Shown piece after piece: positions 43,877 through 52,243 of a stretch of 64,000 bases of DNA. The position numbers and the translations under genes were made by a program. Positions within the stretch are counted from its first letter, which is position 1, and each line of letters begins with the position of its first letter. This stretch comes from CALAZP01 sp964410725 (GTDB lineage: Bacteria; Bacteroidota; Bacteroidia; Chitinophagales; Saprospiraceae): NCBI GenBank assembly GCA_964410725.1, contig CAYPID010000005.1:7369-71368 (forward strand), in the 5' to 3' direction. Below the pieces are notes generated by a model that had not been told where the DNA came from, did not search any database, and saw only the letters and a list, made by a program, of their open reading frames with translations.

Positions 43877-46800
43877 TCATTCTCCCTGAACGATTAATTT
43901 TTGAACAGCAATCCTGCCTTTAACGTCTTTTACGCTGACCAATAATACACCTTCGGTAAAATCTTTTGTATAGATGGTCTGGGTACTATTCAAAGATGAT
44001 GGACCAAAATCTCTATAGTAAATTTTTCGACCTGATAGATCAGTTATTAGAATTTCCTGAATGGGCTCGGGCCCATTGATCGTAATTTTTTCTTGAGCAG
44101 GATTGGGAAATATGCTCATTTGATAGGGTGTTGTGTAGGTTAAATGGCTATTGAGGGTAGCCATATTTTGGTTGGAAGTAGCTTGTCCTGTTGAATTGGA
44201 GGTGGTCCACGCCAATTGACTGAAACCTACTTTTACCTCTTGTCGAGTATGATTGCTGAGGACATACAACCCTCCAATTAGACAGTTTGCCGAAGAAAAA
44301 GAACGTTCAGCCATGAGGTTCCAAGTCGAGCCATCTTCACTGTAATAACCCAAAACTTTCCCATCCAGTACACCTATTCTGAATCGAATGGGTAGTTTGC
44401 CGTCTTTCACCCAAAGAATTTGTTCCCCTTTCCCATCTTTTCTATTGATAGAAGCTTTAATGCGTTGAACCAATCGAACGCCTTCAAAGGATTTCTCCAG
44501 ATAGATAGTAAATTCAGGAGCTGTAGCTTGTTCACTTTCTCTAATTTGAAGCCCCCCTCTTCCAAAATTAGAAATCTCTCGGATGCTGGCTTCCAGAAAA
44601 GTTCCGCTACAAAGGTCGGTATAGGCTAGCCCGGTTGCTGGTTGGGAATAGACCGCACAAGTAACAGCTATTTGGTAGGGCATGGAGGAATTACAAGGCT
44701 CCTCTACGAAAGCATTTTTGAGGTCATTTTGGAAAATTGTATTCCAATCGGGAGAAGTGTTGTTACCGGAACGCTCTACGGTTAAGGAGGTCTTACAACT
44801 TTCTTTTTGGCCAAAGCCGTTTTTCCACTCTATGCTTATGGGGCGATTAACAAAAGATTCCTCACAATCTATTTCTGACTGGGAAAGGGTAATAGCGGAG
44901 GGGTTTTTGCCGCAGGCGTCCATTAAAAGCTCAGGCTGAATAAAGTCGGTTAGTTTAAGTTGATAGGTTTCCCCATACGGAATGGACAAGGTCGGAGAAC
45001 TACAGGTGAAATCTCTTGCCACAGGAGGTTCAACAACCAAATTGATGGTGCATTCAGTTTGCGCTCCTGATCGATGTTGTAGGGTATAATGGACTTCGTG
45101 GGTGCCAGCTGGAAGGACCTGACCACTTGAGAGCGCAGAGGTTTTTTGTAGGGTGGCGCCCTGACAATCTCCTTCACAGTTGGGAGGTAGAAAATTTACC
45201 GGCGCTTCACAAGTCCCTTCCTCTAAACTAATGGTATAGGTCTGGTCAGCACAGCGTAGTGGAGGCGAAGCGGAGGCGGGAAGAATATTGACTTCAAAAT
45301 GGCAAATAGCAATTCGACCTACCTGATCAAATCCCATAAATGTAGTGCTATAGGTCCCTTCGGGAAAAAGGTCTCCGGGTAAAGGTCCTCGAATCCGTAA
45401 CAATTCTGTTCCTTGACAATTATCGGTTACCAATGGAAGGTCATATTGCACCTCTGCAAAAATTTGACCACTACCCAGCACTATATCTACATCATTTGGA
45501 CAACTGATAGAAGGAGCCTCATTGTCCTCCACGGTTACAGTAAAATTAATTTGGTCAGAAGCTCCACAAGGACTCGACACGGTGTAATAAATCTGGTGAA
45601 TGCCCGGACCAAAAAAATCGCTGTATGCTGCACCTGGAGTAACTGTATTTCCGGATGCTGAATTGATGGTTAAGGTTAACGTCTCCGTTCCTGTTCCACC
45701 AAAAATTTGAGGGTGATTCCAAGAAAAAGGAGCGGAACAATTGCCGAGGCCATCAGCACTGGTATTTTTGGAAAGATTGTCATAAGTCTCTTGGAAAGTA
45801 GGATTGGGATTCACCTGTATGATGACCTGTGTGCTTCCAACTTCCCGAAGCCCTGTAAATCCTTCTATGAAATTGGTAAAGCGGTATCTAATATAATATA
45901 CTTTACTGGCTGAATGAGTGAAGGATTGGGTGTACAATTGATTTAGTTCAACAGAATGGCCCTTGGATAGGGGCTGCGTCACTTGAACTGGTCCGTATCC
46001 CGGACGCCATGTTCCGGCACTATTGGCATCAGAATAGGCAATGTCGGTTAGCACCAGCTGATAATAGGAGGAAGAAAGTGCTGTAAAATCAGTGGTATGA
46101 CTAATTTGAAAAGTGGCCTCGCTTCCCGAGCAAACTTGAAAGGGAGTGTTGACCGTTAGGCCATTTCCATTGAGAATAATTAATTCTGGTGTAGGCAAAA
46201 CGGTAAAAACCTGTTGGAGGGTATCAGGGGAGCAGGTCCGTGCACCCTTCCATTGATAGGCCCAACGGTAACCAATAGAAGAAGGTTGATAAAATTGAGT
46301 GGGGTTACTGAGTGAGAGCTGGTCCCAATAGGAGAGGGTAAGGTTATTCGTCAAACTGTCGAGTTGGTTGGTGTCTTTGAGGAGGGTATCGGACAATAGA
46401 GCCGTACTATTTAAGGAGTTGTCGATATAGGACCCTCCTGATTCTGAGCTGCCCAGCAAGGATACCAGTAATTTTTCCCGAAGGGATAATTCCGTATTGT
46501 TAATGAAGTTCAAATTTAAGGAATAAGGCAAATCAGCAGCGCTCAAGTAGGAGGAATTGGGGGCGTTATTGGTCCATTGTACCGAAGCTTGTAGATTCGG
46601 AGCTACTGAAATGATAGCGCTGGCTTGAGACCCCGCACACGCAAAATTGGAATTGATAGTTTGAGTTGCCAAATCATAGCGAATCCAAACCGTCTGGGTA
46701 AGGGAGTGGCTTAATACCTCTGAAATTGTGGAACTCGTATTGAGGATTTGATTGGATTGGTAATTTTGACTGCCCGTCACAGGGCCGTAACCCGCTTCCC

Positions 46801-49321
46801 AAATACCTGAAGCACTATCCAGGCTGTGGTAAACGGATGAAAGGACCAGATTATAGTCTGTACCGATGGCGAGGCGCCCGTCATCAATAACGGAAATTTC
46901 CAATTCAACGCTTTCGTTTTGACAAATGGATGAATTGCCGGCGACAGGATTAAGAGAGGCGATTCCAATCTCCAATTGTGTTGTGGTGATTCCGTAGGTT
47001 ATCGGAATTACGGGACTTTCTAGGATTGTGCCGTCTATAGTTTTTATCAGGTATTTCCATTGGTAGGTGAGGTACGCCACACCTGTAGATGCCGGCTGTG
47101 TCAGCGTCCATTGGTCTTCAATGAGTTGCCTGTAAAAAGATGAATTAGAAATCGCAAGGGTATCTGGTTGAATGCCAAATTGATTGCTTTGAAGCCCCAA
47201 ATTATCAGGATCTTCGATGGTAATCCCGGTCTGGACTAGAAACATTTCTTCCCCTTCGTTGATTCTTGTATCTGGCAACAAAAAGTATTGAATATCGGTA
47301 TTTTGATGATCTGCACAGTAGATTAAAGTGTCGGAGGGATTCACCATATTACTGGTCAATTCTTTCCAGGAAAGGCTGGGCTGAGGAACCACCGTCAAGG
47401 TGAAACTTTCCGTGGTCATTGGGCAAACTCCATTGAGGTCTGAATTGGTAACCCCTATGGTGTATTGAACTTCTTTTGAGCTTATTGTGGTGTTCATCCA
47501 TTGATCTTCTGCTATTAGAGCTGCCCCTCCCGTTTCTCCTACTTGAGTATTAAAGGTCTGCGGGAGGAGGGAGGAAAGATGCTTTCTGTCAAGAAGTTCA
47601 AAAGTGGTAGGCGGAATAAAATTATCTTGAACGTGGAGTGTTTTCTGCAAGAGTTGGCCCGACAGAATTGAAGTATCGGTCATGGGCTGTATAACAGGTT
47701 GAGCTAAAATAGAATATTCAACATTCACAGCTTCACTAGTGCAGCCATTTTGTCCATTAGCTGAAATAGAATACTGGACAGTTTTATTTTGATTCGTGGT
47801 ATTTAAATAGCGGTCATTGCCAATAATATAGGTGCTTTGAGACAATTGAGGGGTGGTTAAATTCAGATTGGTCGCCGCTGATTGAAGACCTTCCTGAGGA
47901 TTCACACTCCATATATTCCAGCTGGCAAATGGACTAATTCCAGCATAAATAGGCTGGTTAGCTTCACTGTAAGTTCCTAATAAGAGTTGGTTGTGGCAAA
48001 CTTTAGGAATGGTGAGGGGAGTAAATAATGTAGGTTTTTGAGATAGTTGAATCGTAAAATTTTCCGACCAAATACTTCTGCAGGAGGTGGTCTGATTTTC
48101 AATCAAGACTCTGAAGGTATAGGTGCCGAAAATAGGTTGCCCATTCAAATTACTTGGATTTAAAGTCCATTCCATTACAGATCCATCACTGTTTATGGTT
48201 AACTCATTAGTCTGTGTAAATCCAGGGTAATATTCTGAAGAAATTTCTAGGTTACTTAAAGGAGGAATAGCGACTGCCTCGTAGATATAAATTTCGTCTT
48301 CTGAAAGAGCTGGTAGTACCCAACTTCTGCTTTCAACATCAGGTTCGGGAACACAGATATTTAAAGCCGTAGTAGTTAGGTCTGTAATGGTCGGAATGGG
48401 AAAAATGATGGGAAAATACCCCAATAATTTTTGATGGATACAAATACCATCAGAGATATCCACCCCAATTTGTTGGCCATCGACGAGTTCACTAGTTTGG
48501 ATGAAATTAGTGGCAGAAAAATCGCCTAAATAATTCTGGTTGGATATTTGACCCGTTTGCAGCCCTTCCTCATAAGTAAAAAACCGGTATAGTGTACCTC
48601 CAGTTGCCGTATAGGTCAGCGTTTGACCTTCACAAAATGAGGAGACAGTCCCTCCGTCGCTGCGAGTAGCGACCAAGGAGGTATTATTATCGTTTAAGGG
48701 TAATTCATCAGCTTGATCTTGACCAAATGATAGTAATATCGCTGCTTCGGATCGATTGGCGGCAGTAGTTTGGTTGATCACAACATCCATTTCCAATAGA
48801 AAACCTTTGCTAATGTCCGAACCTGTTATTTTGTAAAAAGTGGAGGTGTCTGGAGTTAAAAACAAAGGATTGGCCACCAGAAGATTCCCATCTAATTTTA
48901 AGTTATTGATAGAATAAAGGGCATTTTCCACGTTATTTATCCCAAATTGAATAGCGGTAATACACTCAGGAAAGGGGATGTCGCTTTGCAGCTCATAGAA
49001 CATTTCGTCCACTTCAAACCGCACCGAAAGTTGGTTGTTAGAAGCAAAGGGATTGTACTGGATTATAAAATGGTTCAAGGAAGCAGTGCTCCAGCCTGGG
49101 GCAACCAGACTATCTGCCGAAGATAATGGAAAGTTTCCAGCTCTTAAGGCAGGCAGGTTAGCTTGATTGTATAAATTTCCTAACTGAACACCAAAGGCTC
49201 CAATGCCATTGGGATGTGAATCACTAAAAACCGCTGACGCAATACCTCTTCCCAAATAATCAAATGATTGGGAATGAATCGACAACGGTATCAAGAACAA
49301 CAGGGGTATTATTCGATACAT
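43877..49321 (-). CDS. Giant T9SS type A secreted protein with HYR domain
   Basis: An 1814-residue secreted protein. I start at ATG 49321 (MYRIIPLLFLIPLSIHSQ, a clean signal peptide); the frame continues upstream to 49366 but that would bury the signal. The first 1200 residues are beta-rich, built of roughly repeated Ig/PKD-like segments with lines such as PNLQASVQWTNNAP and QVCSGSEATFQISHTTDFTALSSSYYQLVL. An HYR domain lies near 1265-1350 (APSISCPNDVDIVLGSGQ, VTDNCQG). A concanavalin-like beta region follows near 1600-1690. The last 80 residues are a type A sorting domain (SIFPNPAQEKITING, ILITDLSGRKIYY, GVLLVSVKDVKG). It is probably a surface adhesin or cell-wall-like protein. It is divergent from the DUF6503 lipoprotein, with 45 bp between starts. 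Confidence 0.88.
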   Translation of the reverse strand: MYRIIPLLFLIPLSIHSQSFDYLGRGIASAVFSDSHPNGIGAFGVQLGNLYNQANLPALRAGNFPLSSADSLVAPGWSTASLNHFIIQYNPFASNNQLSVRFEVDEMFYELQSDIPFPECITAIQFGINNVENALYSINNLKLDGNLLVANPLFLTPDTSTFYKITGSDISKGFLLEMDVVINQTTAANRSEAAILLSFGQDQADELPLNDNNTSLVATRSDGGTVSSFCEGQTLTYTATGGTLYRFFTYEEGLQTGQISNQNYLGDFSATNFIQTSELVDGQQIGVDISDGICIHQKLLGYFPIIFPIPTITDLTTTALNICVPEPDVESRSWVLPALSEDEIYIYEAVAIPPLSNLEISSEYYPGFTQTNELTINSDGSVMEWTLNPSNLNGQPIFGTYTFRVLIENQTTSCRSIWSENFTIQLSQKPTLFTPLTIPKVCHNQLLLGTYSEANQPIYAGISPFASWNIWSVNPQEGLQSAATNLNLTTPQLSQSTYIIGNDRYLNTTNQNKTVQYSISANGQNGCTSEAVNVEYSILAQPVIQPMTDTSILSGQLLQKTLHVQDNFIPPTTFELLDRKHLSSLLPQTFNTQVGETGGAALIAEDQWMNTTISSKEVQYTIGVTNSDLNGVCPMTTESFTLTVVPQPSLSWKELTSNMVNPSDTLIYCADHQNTDIQYFLLPDTRINEGEEMFLVQTGITIEDPDNLGLQSNQFGIQPDTLAISNSSFYRQLIEDQWTLTQPASTGVAYLTYQWKYLIKTIDGTILESPVIPITYGITTTQLEIGIASLNPVAGNSSICQNESVELEISVIDDGRLAIGTDYNLVLSSVYHSLDSASGIWEAGYGPVTGSQNYQSNQILNTSSTISEVLSHSLTQTVWIRYDLATQTINSNFACAGSQASAIISVAPNLQASVQWTNNAPNSSYLSAADLPYSLNLNFINNTELSLREKLLVSLLGSSESGGSYIDNSLNSTALLSDTLLKDTNQLDSLTNNLTLSYWDQLSLSNPTQFYQPSSIGYRWAYQWKGARTCSPDTLQQVFTVLPTPELIILNGNGLTVNTPFQVCSGSEATFQISHTTDFTALSSSYYQLVLTDIAYSDANSAGTWRPGYGPVQVTQPLSKGHSVELNQLYTQSFTHSASKVYYIRYRFTNFIEGFTGLREVGSTQVIIQVNPNPTFQETYDNLSKNTSADGLGNCSAPFSWNHPQIFGGTGTETLTLTINSASGNTVTPGAAYSDFFGPGIHQIYYTVSSPCGASDQINFTVTVEDNEAPSISCPNDVDIVLGSGQIFAEVQYDLPLVTDNCQGTELLRIRGPLPGDLFPEGTYSTTFMGFDQVGRIAICHFEVNILPASASPPLRCADQTYTISLEEGTCEAPVNFLPPNCEGDCQGATLQKTSALSSGQVLPAGTHEVHYTLQHRSGAQTECTINLVVEPPVARDFTCSSPTLSIPYGETYQLKLTDFIQPELLMDACGKNPSAITLSQSEIDCEESFVNRPISIEWKNGFGQKESCKTSLTVERSGNNTSPDWNTIFQNDLKNAFVEEPCNSSMPYQIAVTCAVYSQPATGLAYTDLCSGTFLEASIREISNFGRGGLQIRESEQATAPEFTIYLEKSFEGVRLVQRIKASINRKDGKGEQILWVKDGKLPIRFRIGVLDGKVLGYYSEDGSTWNLMAERSFSSANCLIGGLYVLSNHTRQEVKVGFSQLAWTTSNSTGQATSNQNMATLNSHLTYTTPYQMSIFPNPAQEKITINGPEPIQEILITDLSGRKIYYRDFGPSSLNSTQTIYTKDFTEGVLLVSVKDVKGRIAVQKLIVQGE

Positions 49322-49366
49322 AAAGTAAATATAATTAATTGTTATTTTAGCTTCAAACAAAAGCAC

Positions 49367-50107
49367 ATGGCTTATTTACAAAAGTGGGTTTTATTTTGTT
49401 GGATAGGGATTGGATTGGGTAGTTGCGAAACTGAAAACCTAGCTAATCAAGTGATTATACAGAGTATCCAAGCCCATGGATTCGATGACTTGGACAATGC
49501 AAGTTTGGAATTCACTTTTAGAAATCGGGGTTATTCCTACTGGAAAAAAGAAGGTAAGTTCATATACCAAAGATTTCAGCAAGACAGTGCACTGAATGAA
49601 ATAGTCGATCGTCTAGACAATGAAGGTTTAAAGAGGTACCGCAATGATACCATTGTTGCGTTGACTTCAAAAGACAGTGCTGCCTATGCTTCTTCTGTTA
49701 ACTCGGTAATTTATTTTGCATTCCTCCCTTATTTTTTGAAAGATCCAGCTGTTCGAACTTCCTATCTTGGAGTTCGAAAAATTGATCAAAAGGAATATCA
49801 CAAAATTAAGGTGAGTTTTCAAGCCGAAGGAGGGGGAAAAGATTTTCAAGATGAATTTGTTTATTGGTTTGACAAGGAGACTTATCTGTTGGACTATTTG
49901 GCTTATAATTATTTGACCGATGGGGGAGGTGCCCGATTTAGGAAGGTGACTAATCGGGTGTCGATAGGATCCTATCTAATCAATCAATACGATAATCTCA
50001 AACCAGTTCCGGCGAATATGGACGTAGAAAAATTCGATGAGCTATACGAGGAAGGTAATTTACAGTACTTGTCCTCCATAGAATTGGAAGAGATAAAGAT
50101 TCCTTAA
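49367..50107 (+). CDS. DUF6503-type lipoprotein
   Basis: A 246-residue lipoprotein (MAYLQKWVLFCWIGIGLGSC, Cys20). The start is ATG 49367; the frame is open further upstream but those codons overlap the divergent gene. The body matches the DUF6503 pattern that I know from Bacteroidota: HGFDDLDNASLEFTFRNRGYSY, NSVIYFAFLPYFLKDPAV, then YWFDKETYLLDYLAYNY. The fold resembles LolA/LolB-type beta sheets, so lipid or lipoprotein handling is possible, but no function is established. It heads a tightly packed + strand run to 55361; the next gene starts 2 bp after its stop. Confidence 0.82.
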   Translation: MAYLQKWVLFCWIGIGLGSCETENLANQVIIQSIQAHGFDDLDNASLEFTFRNRGYSYWKKEGKFIYQRFQQDSALNEIVDRLDNEGLKRYRNDTIVALTSKDSAAYASSVNSVIYFAFLPYFLKDPAVRTSYLGVRKIDQKEYHKIKVSFQAEGGGKDFQDEFVYWFDKETYLLDYLAYNYLTDGGGARFRKVTNRVSIGSYLINQYDNLKPVPANMDVEKFDELYEEGNLQYLSSIELEEIKIP

Positions 50108-50108
50108 A

Positions 50109-51074
50109 TTGAAACCACTGAAAATACTCATTATCAGATTTTCCTCGATTGGGGATATCGTTTTGACTACTCCAGTAATAAGAGTGTTAAAGAAACAGCT
50201 TGGAGCGGAGGTTCATTTCTTAACTAAGAAACAGTACACCACCATCTTAGCCTCCAATCCATATTTATCTAGGATTATAGAATTTGATGGAAATCTTCGG
50301 CAGGTGAGATGGGAACTTAAAGCCCAGCAATATGATCGGATTATAGATTTGCACAATAATTTAAGAAGTCGATTGATTACTTGGGGGTTGTTTAGTCGTA
50401 CCCATCGATTCGACAAACTCAACTGGAGAAAATGGTGGTTGGTTAGGTGGAAAAGAAATATTTTACCGAAGGTGCATATCGTCGATCGATATTTGGCTGC
50501 CGTGAAGGATTTGGGAATCAAAGCAGATGGGGAGGGGCTTGATTTTTTTATTTCTGAATCTGACCGTTCAGTGACTGGATTGCCTAATACTTCTTTTTTG
50601 GCTTTAGTAGTTGGGGCTGCTCATGCTACTAAGCGGATTCCTTTGAGCATGCTTAAAGAGATAGTGGCATTAAGTTCCCTGCCAGTGGTAGTTTTAGGCG
50701 GTAAGGAAGATACAGCAATTGGTTTGGAATTAGCGACATGGTTGCCAGATAAGGTGGTTAATTACTGCGGAAAATTATCGCTTGGACAATCGGCTTATGT
50801 ATTGCAAATGGCCCAAAAGGTCGTTACTCCAGACACTGGGTTGATGCATATTGCAGCAGCTTTTAAACGAGAAATCATTTCAATATGGGGCAGCACGGTG
50901 CCTGCTTTCGGTATGACCCCTTATCAAACGAGCCAAAGTAGTATAGTTGAAGTAGAAAGTTTAAACTGTAGGCCTTGTTCTAAAATTGGTTTTTCGGAAT
51001 GTCCCAAGGGACATTTCCAATGTATGATGGGGTTGGATTTGCAGCGTATCGGGCAGCTCATTAACCAAAGTTGA
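50109..51074 (+). CDS. Glycosyltransferase family 9 (heptosyltransferase-like), TTG start
   Basis: A 321-residue family 9 glycosyltransferase, the family of LPS heptosyltransferases. The N-terminal motif ILIIRFSSIGDIVLTTPVIRVLK is diagnostic, and the nucleotide-sugar site is seen in LVVGAAHATKRIP (where heptosyltransferases have the GAxxxxKRWP loop) and in VVTPDTGLMHIAAAFKREIISIWGST. A cysteine-rich patch near the end (CRPCSKIGFSECPKGHFQC) is common in this family. The start is TTG at 50109, one base after the upstream stop, and no ATG precedes the core motif. It presumably adds a sugar to surface glycolipid in the cytoplasm. Its stop overlaps a 24-codon reading frame. Confidence 0.92.
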   Translation: MKPLKILIIRFSSIGDIVLTTPVIRVLKKQLGAEVHFLTKKQYTTILASNPYLSRIIEFDGNLRQVRWELKAQQYDRIIDLHNNLRSRLITWGLFSRTHRFDKLNWRKWWLVRWKRNILPKVHIVDRYLAAVKDLGIKADGEGLDFFISESDRSVTGLPNTSFLALVVGAAHATKRIPLSMLKEIVALSSLPVVVLGGKEDTAIGLELATWLPDKVVNYCGKLSLGQSAYVLQMAQKVVTPDTGLMHIAAAFKREIISIWGSTVPAFGMTPYQTSQSSIVEVESLNCRPCSKIGFSECPKGHFQCMMGLDLQRIGQLINQS

Positions 51075-51145
51075 AAAAGATTATTTATCTTTCAGTTTTG
51101 GTTTGCTTTTTAGGAGGCAAGTCGGTTGAAAAGGAGCATTTATGA
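51071..51145 (+). CDS. Possible 24-residue leader peptide or gene remnant
   Basis: A TTG-started frame, MKKIIYLSVLVCFLGGKSVEKEHL, fills the whole gap between the glycosyltransferase and PorP/SprF genes. Its TTG overlaps the upstream TGA (TTGA) and its TGA overlaps the downstream ATG (ATGA). The peptide looks like a secretion signal followed by a few polar residues. It could be a translation-coupling peptide, a tiny secreted peptide, or the remaining start of a lost gene. The overlaps are seen; function is unknown. Confidence 0.35.
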   Translation: MKKIIYLSVLVCFLGGKSVEKEHL

Positions 51146-52179
51146 GAATTAATAGATGGTTTTGGGTGATTGTTTCTTTTATGGGATCTAGTGTTTTTAT
51201 TAAAGCACAAGACATCCATTTTACTCAATTCAATATGTCTCCACTTACTTTAAATGCTGCCAATACTGGTGCTTTTGAAGGAACAGCGAGGATTACAGGA
51301 ATCTACCGTGACCAATGGTCCAGTTTTTTGAGAAATCAGTTTACCACCTCCTCTTTTTCAGTGGATGCCCCTGCAATTACAGGATTCAAAGAAAACCATT
51401 GGGTTGGAGTTGGTGGAGTTATTGTGAGTGATGAGGCGGGAACTTCCCGGTTAACCACCAACATAAGCAAGTTATCTGTTTCCTATCATTTAGGGTTGGG
51501 CAAGGACTACAAGAACATAGTTTCTTTTGGAATTCAAGGTGGAAGTATTGAAAAAAGAATGCGTCCTGACGATTTGAGATTTGCCGATGAATTTCCAGAA
51601 GATGTAGGCGGAGGGGGTGCTGGATTTGGAAAAGGGGTGGATAGAAATTTTATGGATAAAAAATCTGCTACTGATTTAGGATTGGGAGTGAAGTTTAGAA
51701 GTTTGTTGAGCGATGAACAAAGTATAGTAGTGGGGTTGTCAGTCAACCATTTGACAAAGCCCAAAATAAGCTTCTTTAGTCAAGGTGATGGTCAGGAAGA
51801 TTTCAGATTACCCATACAGTTGGCGGGTTTTGCCAACTACAAGCAATTAATAACAGAAGGGGTGACCATTGAACCATCTCTATTTTTTCAGACGATGGGA
51901 GGAACTTCAGAGATAGTCGTTCAATCTGTTGCGGGTTACCAGTTTAACGAGGACCTCATTTTGAGAGGGGGCTTGGGCTATCGTTTGGGAGATGCTGCAC
52001 AGCTTTTACTAGGGGCTGATTATGAGGATTTCCGGTTAGGCTTAGCTTATGATTTAAATACTTCGTCTTTGGTCGCGGCCACCAAATCAGTTGGTGGATT
52101 TGAATTGGCTTTATCTTACATTATTAAAATTTATAAAAAGCCTAATGTAATTCCCGCTATTCTGTGTCCGGATTTTTAA
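51142..52179 (+). CDS. PorP/SprF family type IX secretion outer-membrane protein
   Basis: A 345-residue outer-membrane barrel protein. The signal peptide ends at KAQ, and the mature start QDIHFTQFNMSPLTLNAANTGAFEG is the characteristic PorP/SprF opening. The rest alternates like a barrel, with GFQ and GLGYRLGDAAQLLLGADYEDFRLGLAYDLNTS near the end. PorP/SprF proteins belong to T9SS; they are often encoded beside a large secreted protein and a PorE-like protein, and help to attach the cargo to the surface. Here the neighbour is a PorE-like protein, and the giant cargo-like protein is divergent 1.8 kb upstream. An AAGGAG lies before the ATG. The ATG overlaps the small frame's stop. Confidence 0.92.
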   Translation: MRINRWFWVIVSFMGSSVFIKAQDIHFTQFNMSPLTLNAANTGAFEGTARITGIYRDQWSSFLRNQFTTSSFSVDAPAITGFKENHWVGVGGVIVSDEAGTSRLTTNISKLSVSYHLGLGKDYKNIVSFGIQGGSIEKRMRPDDLRFADEFPEDVGGGGAGFGKGVDRNFMDKKSATDLGLGVKFRSLLSDEQSIVVGLSVNHLTKPKISFFSQGDGQEDFRLPIQLAGFANYKQLITEGVTIEPSLFFQTMGGTSEIVVQSVAGYQFNEDLILRGGLGYRLGDAAQLLLGADYEDFRLGLAYDLNTSSLVAATKSVGGFELALSYIIKIYKKPNVIPAILCPDF

Positions 52180-52243
52180 TAGGGTTAGTAAACCAAAGGC
52201 AGGGCCAATTTCGTTAATGATAAAGAAATTCATAAAAAAGTAA

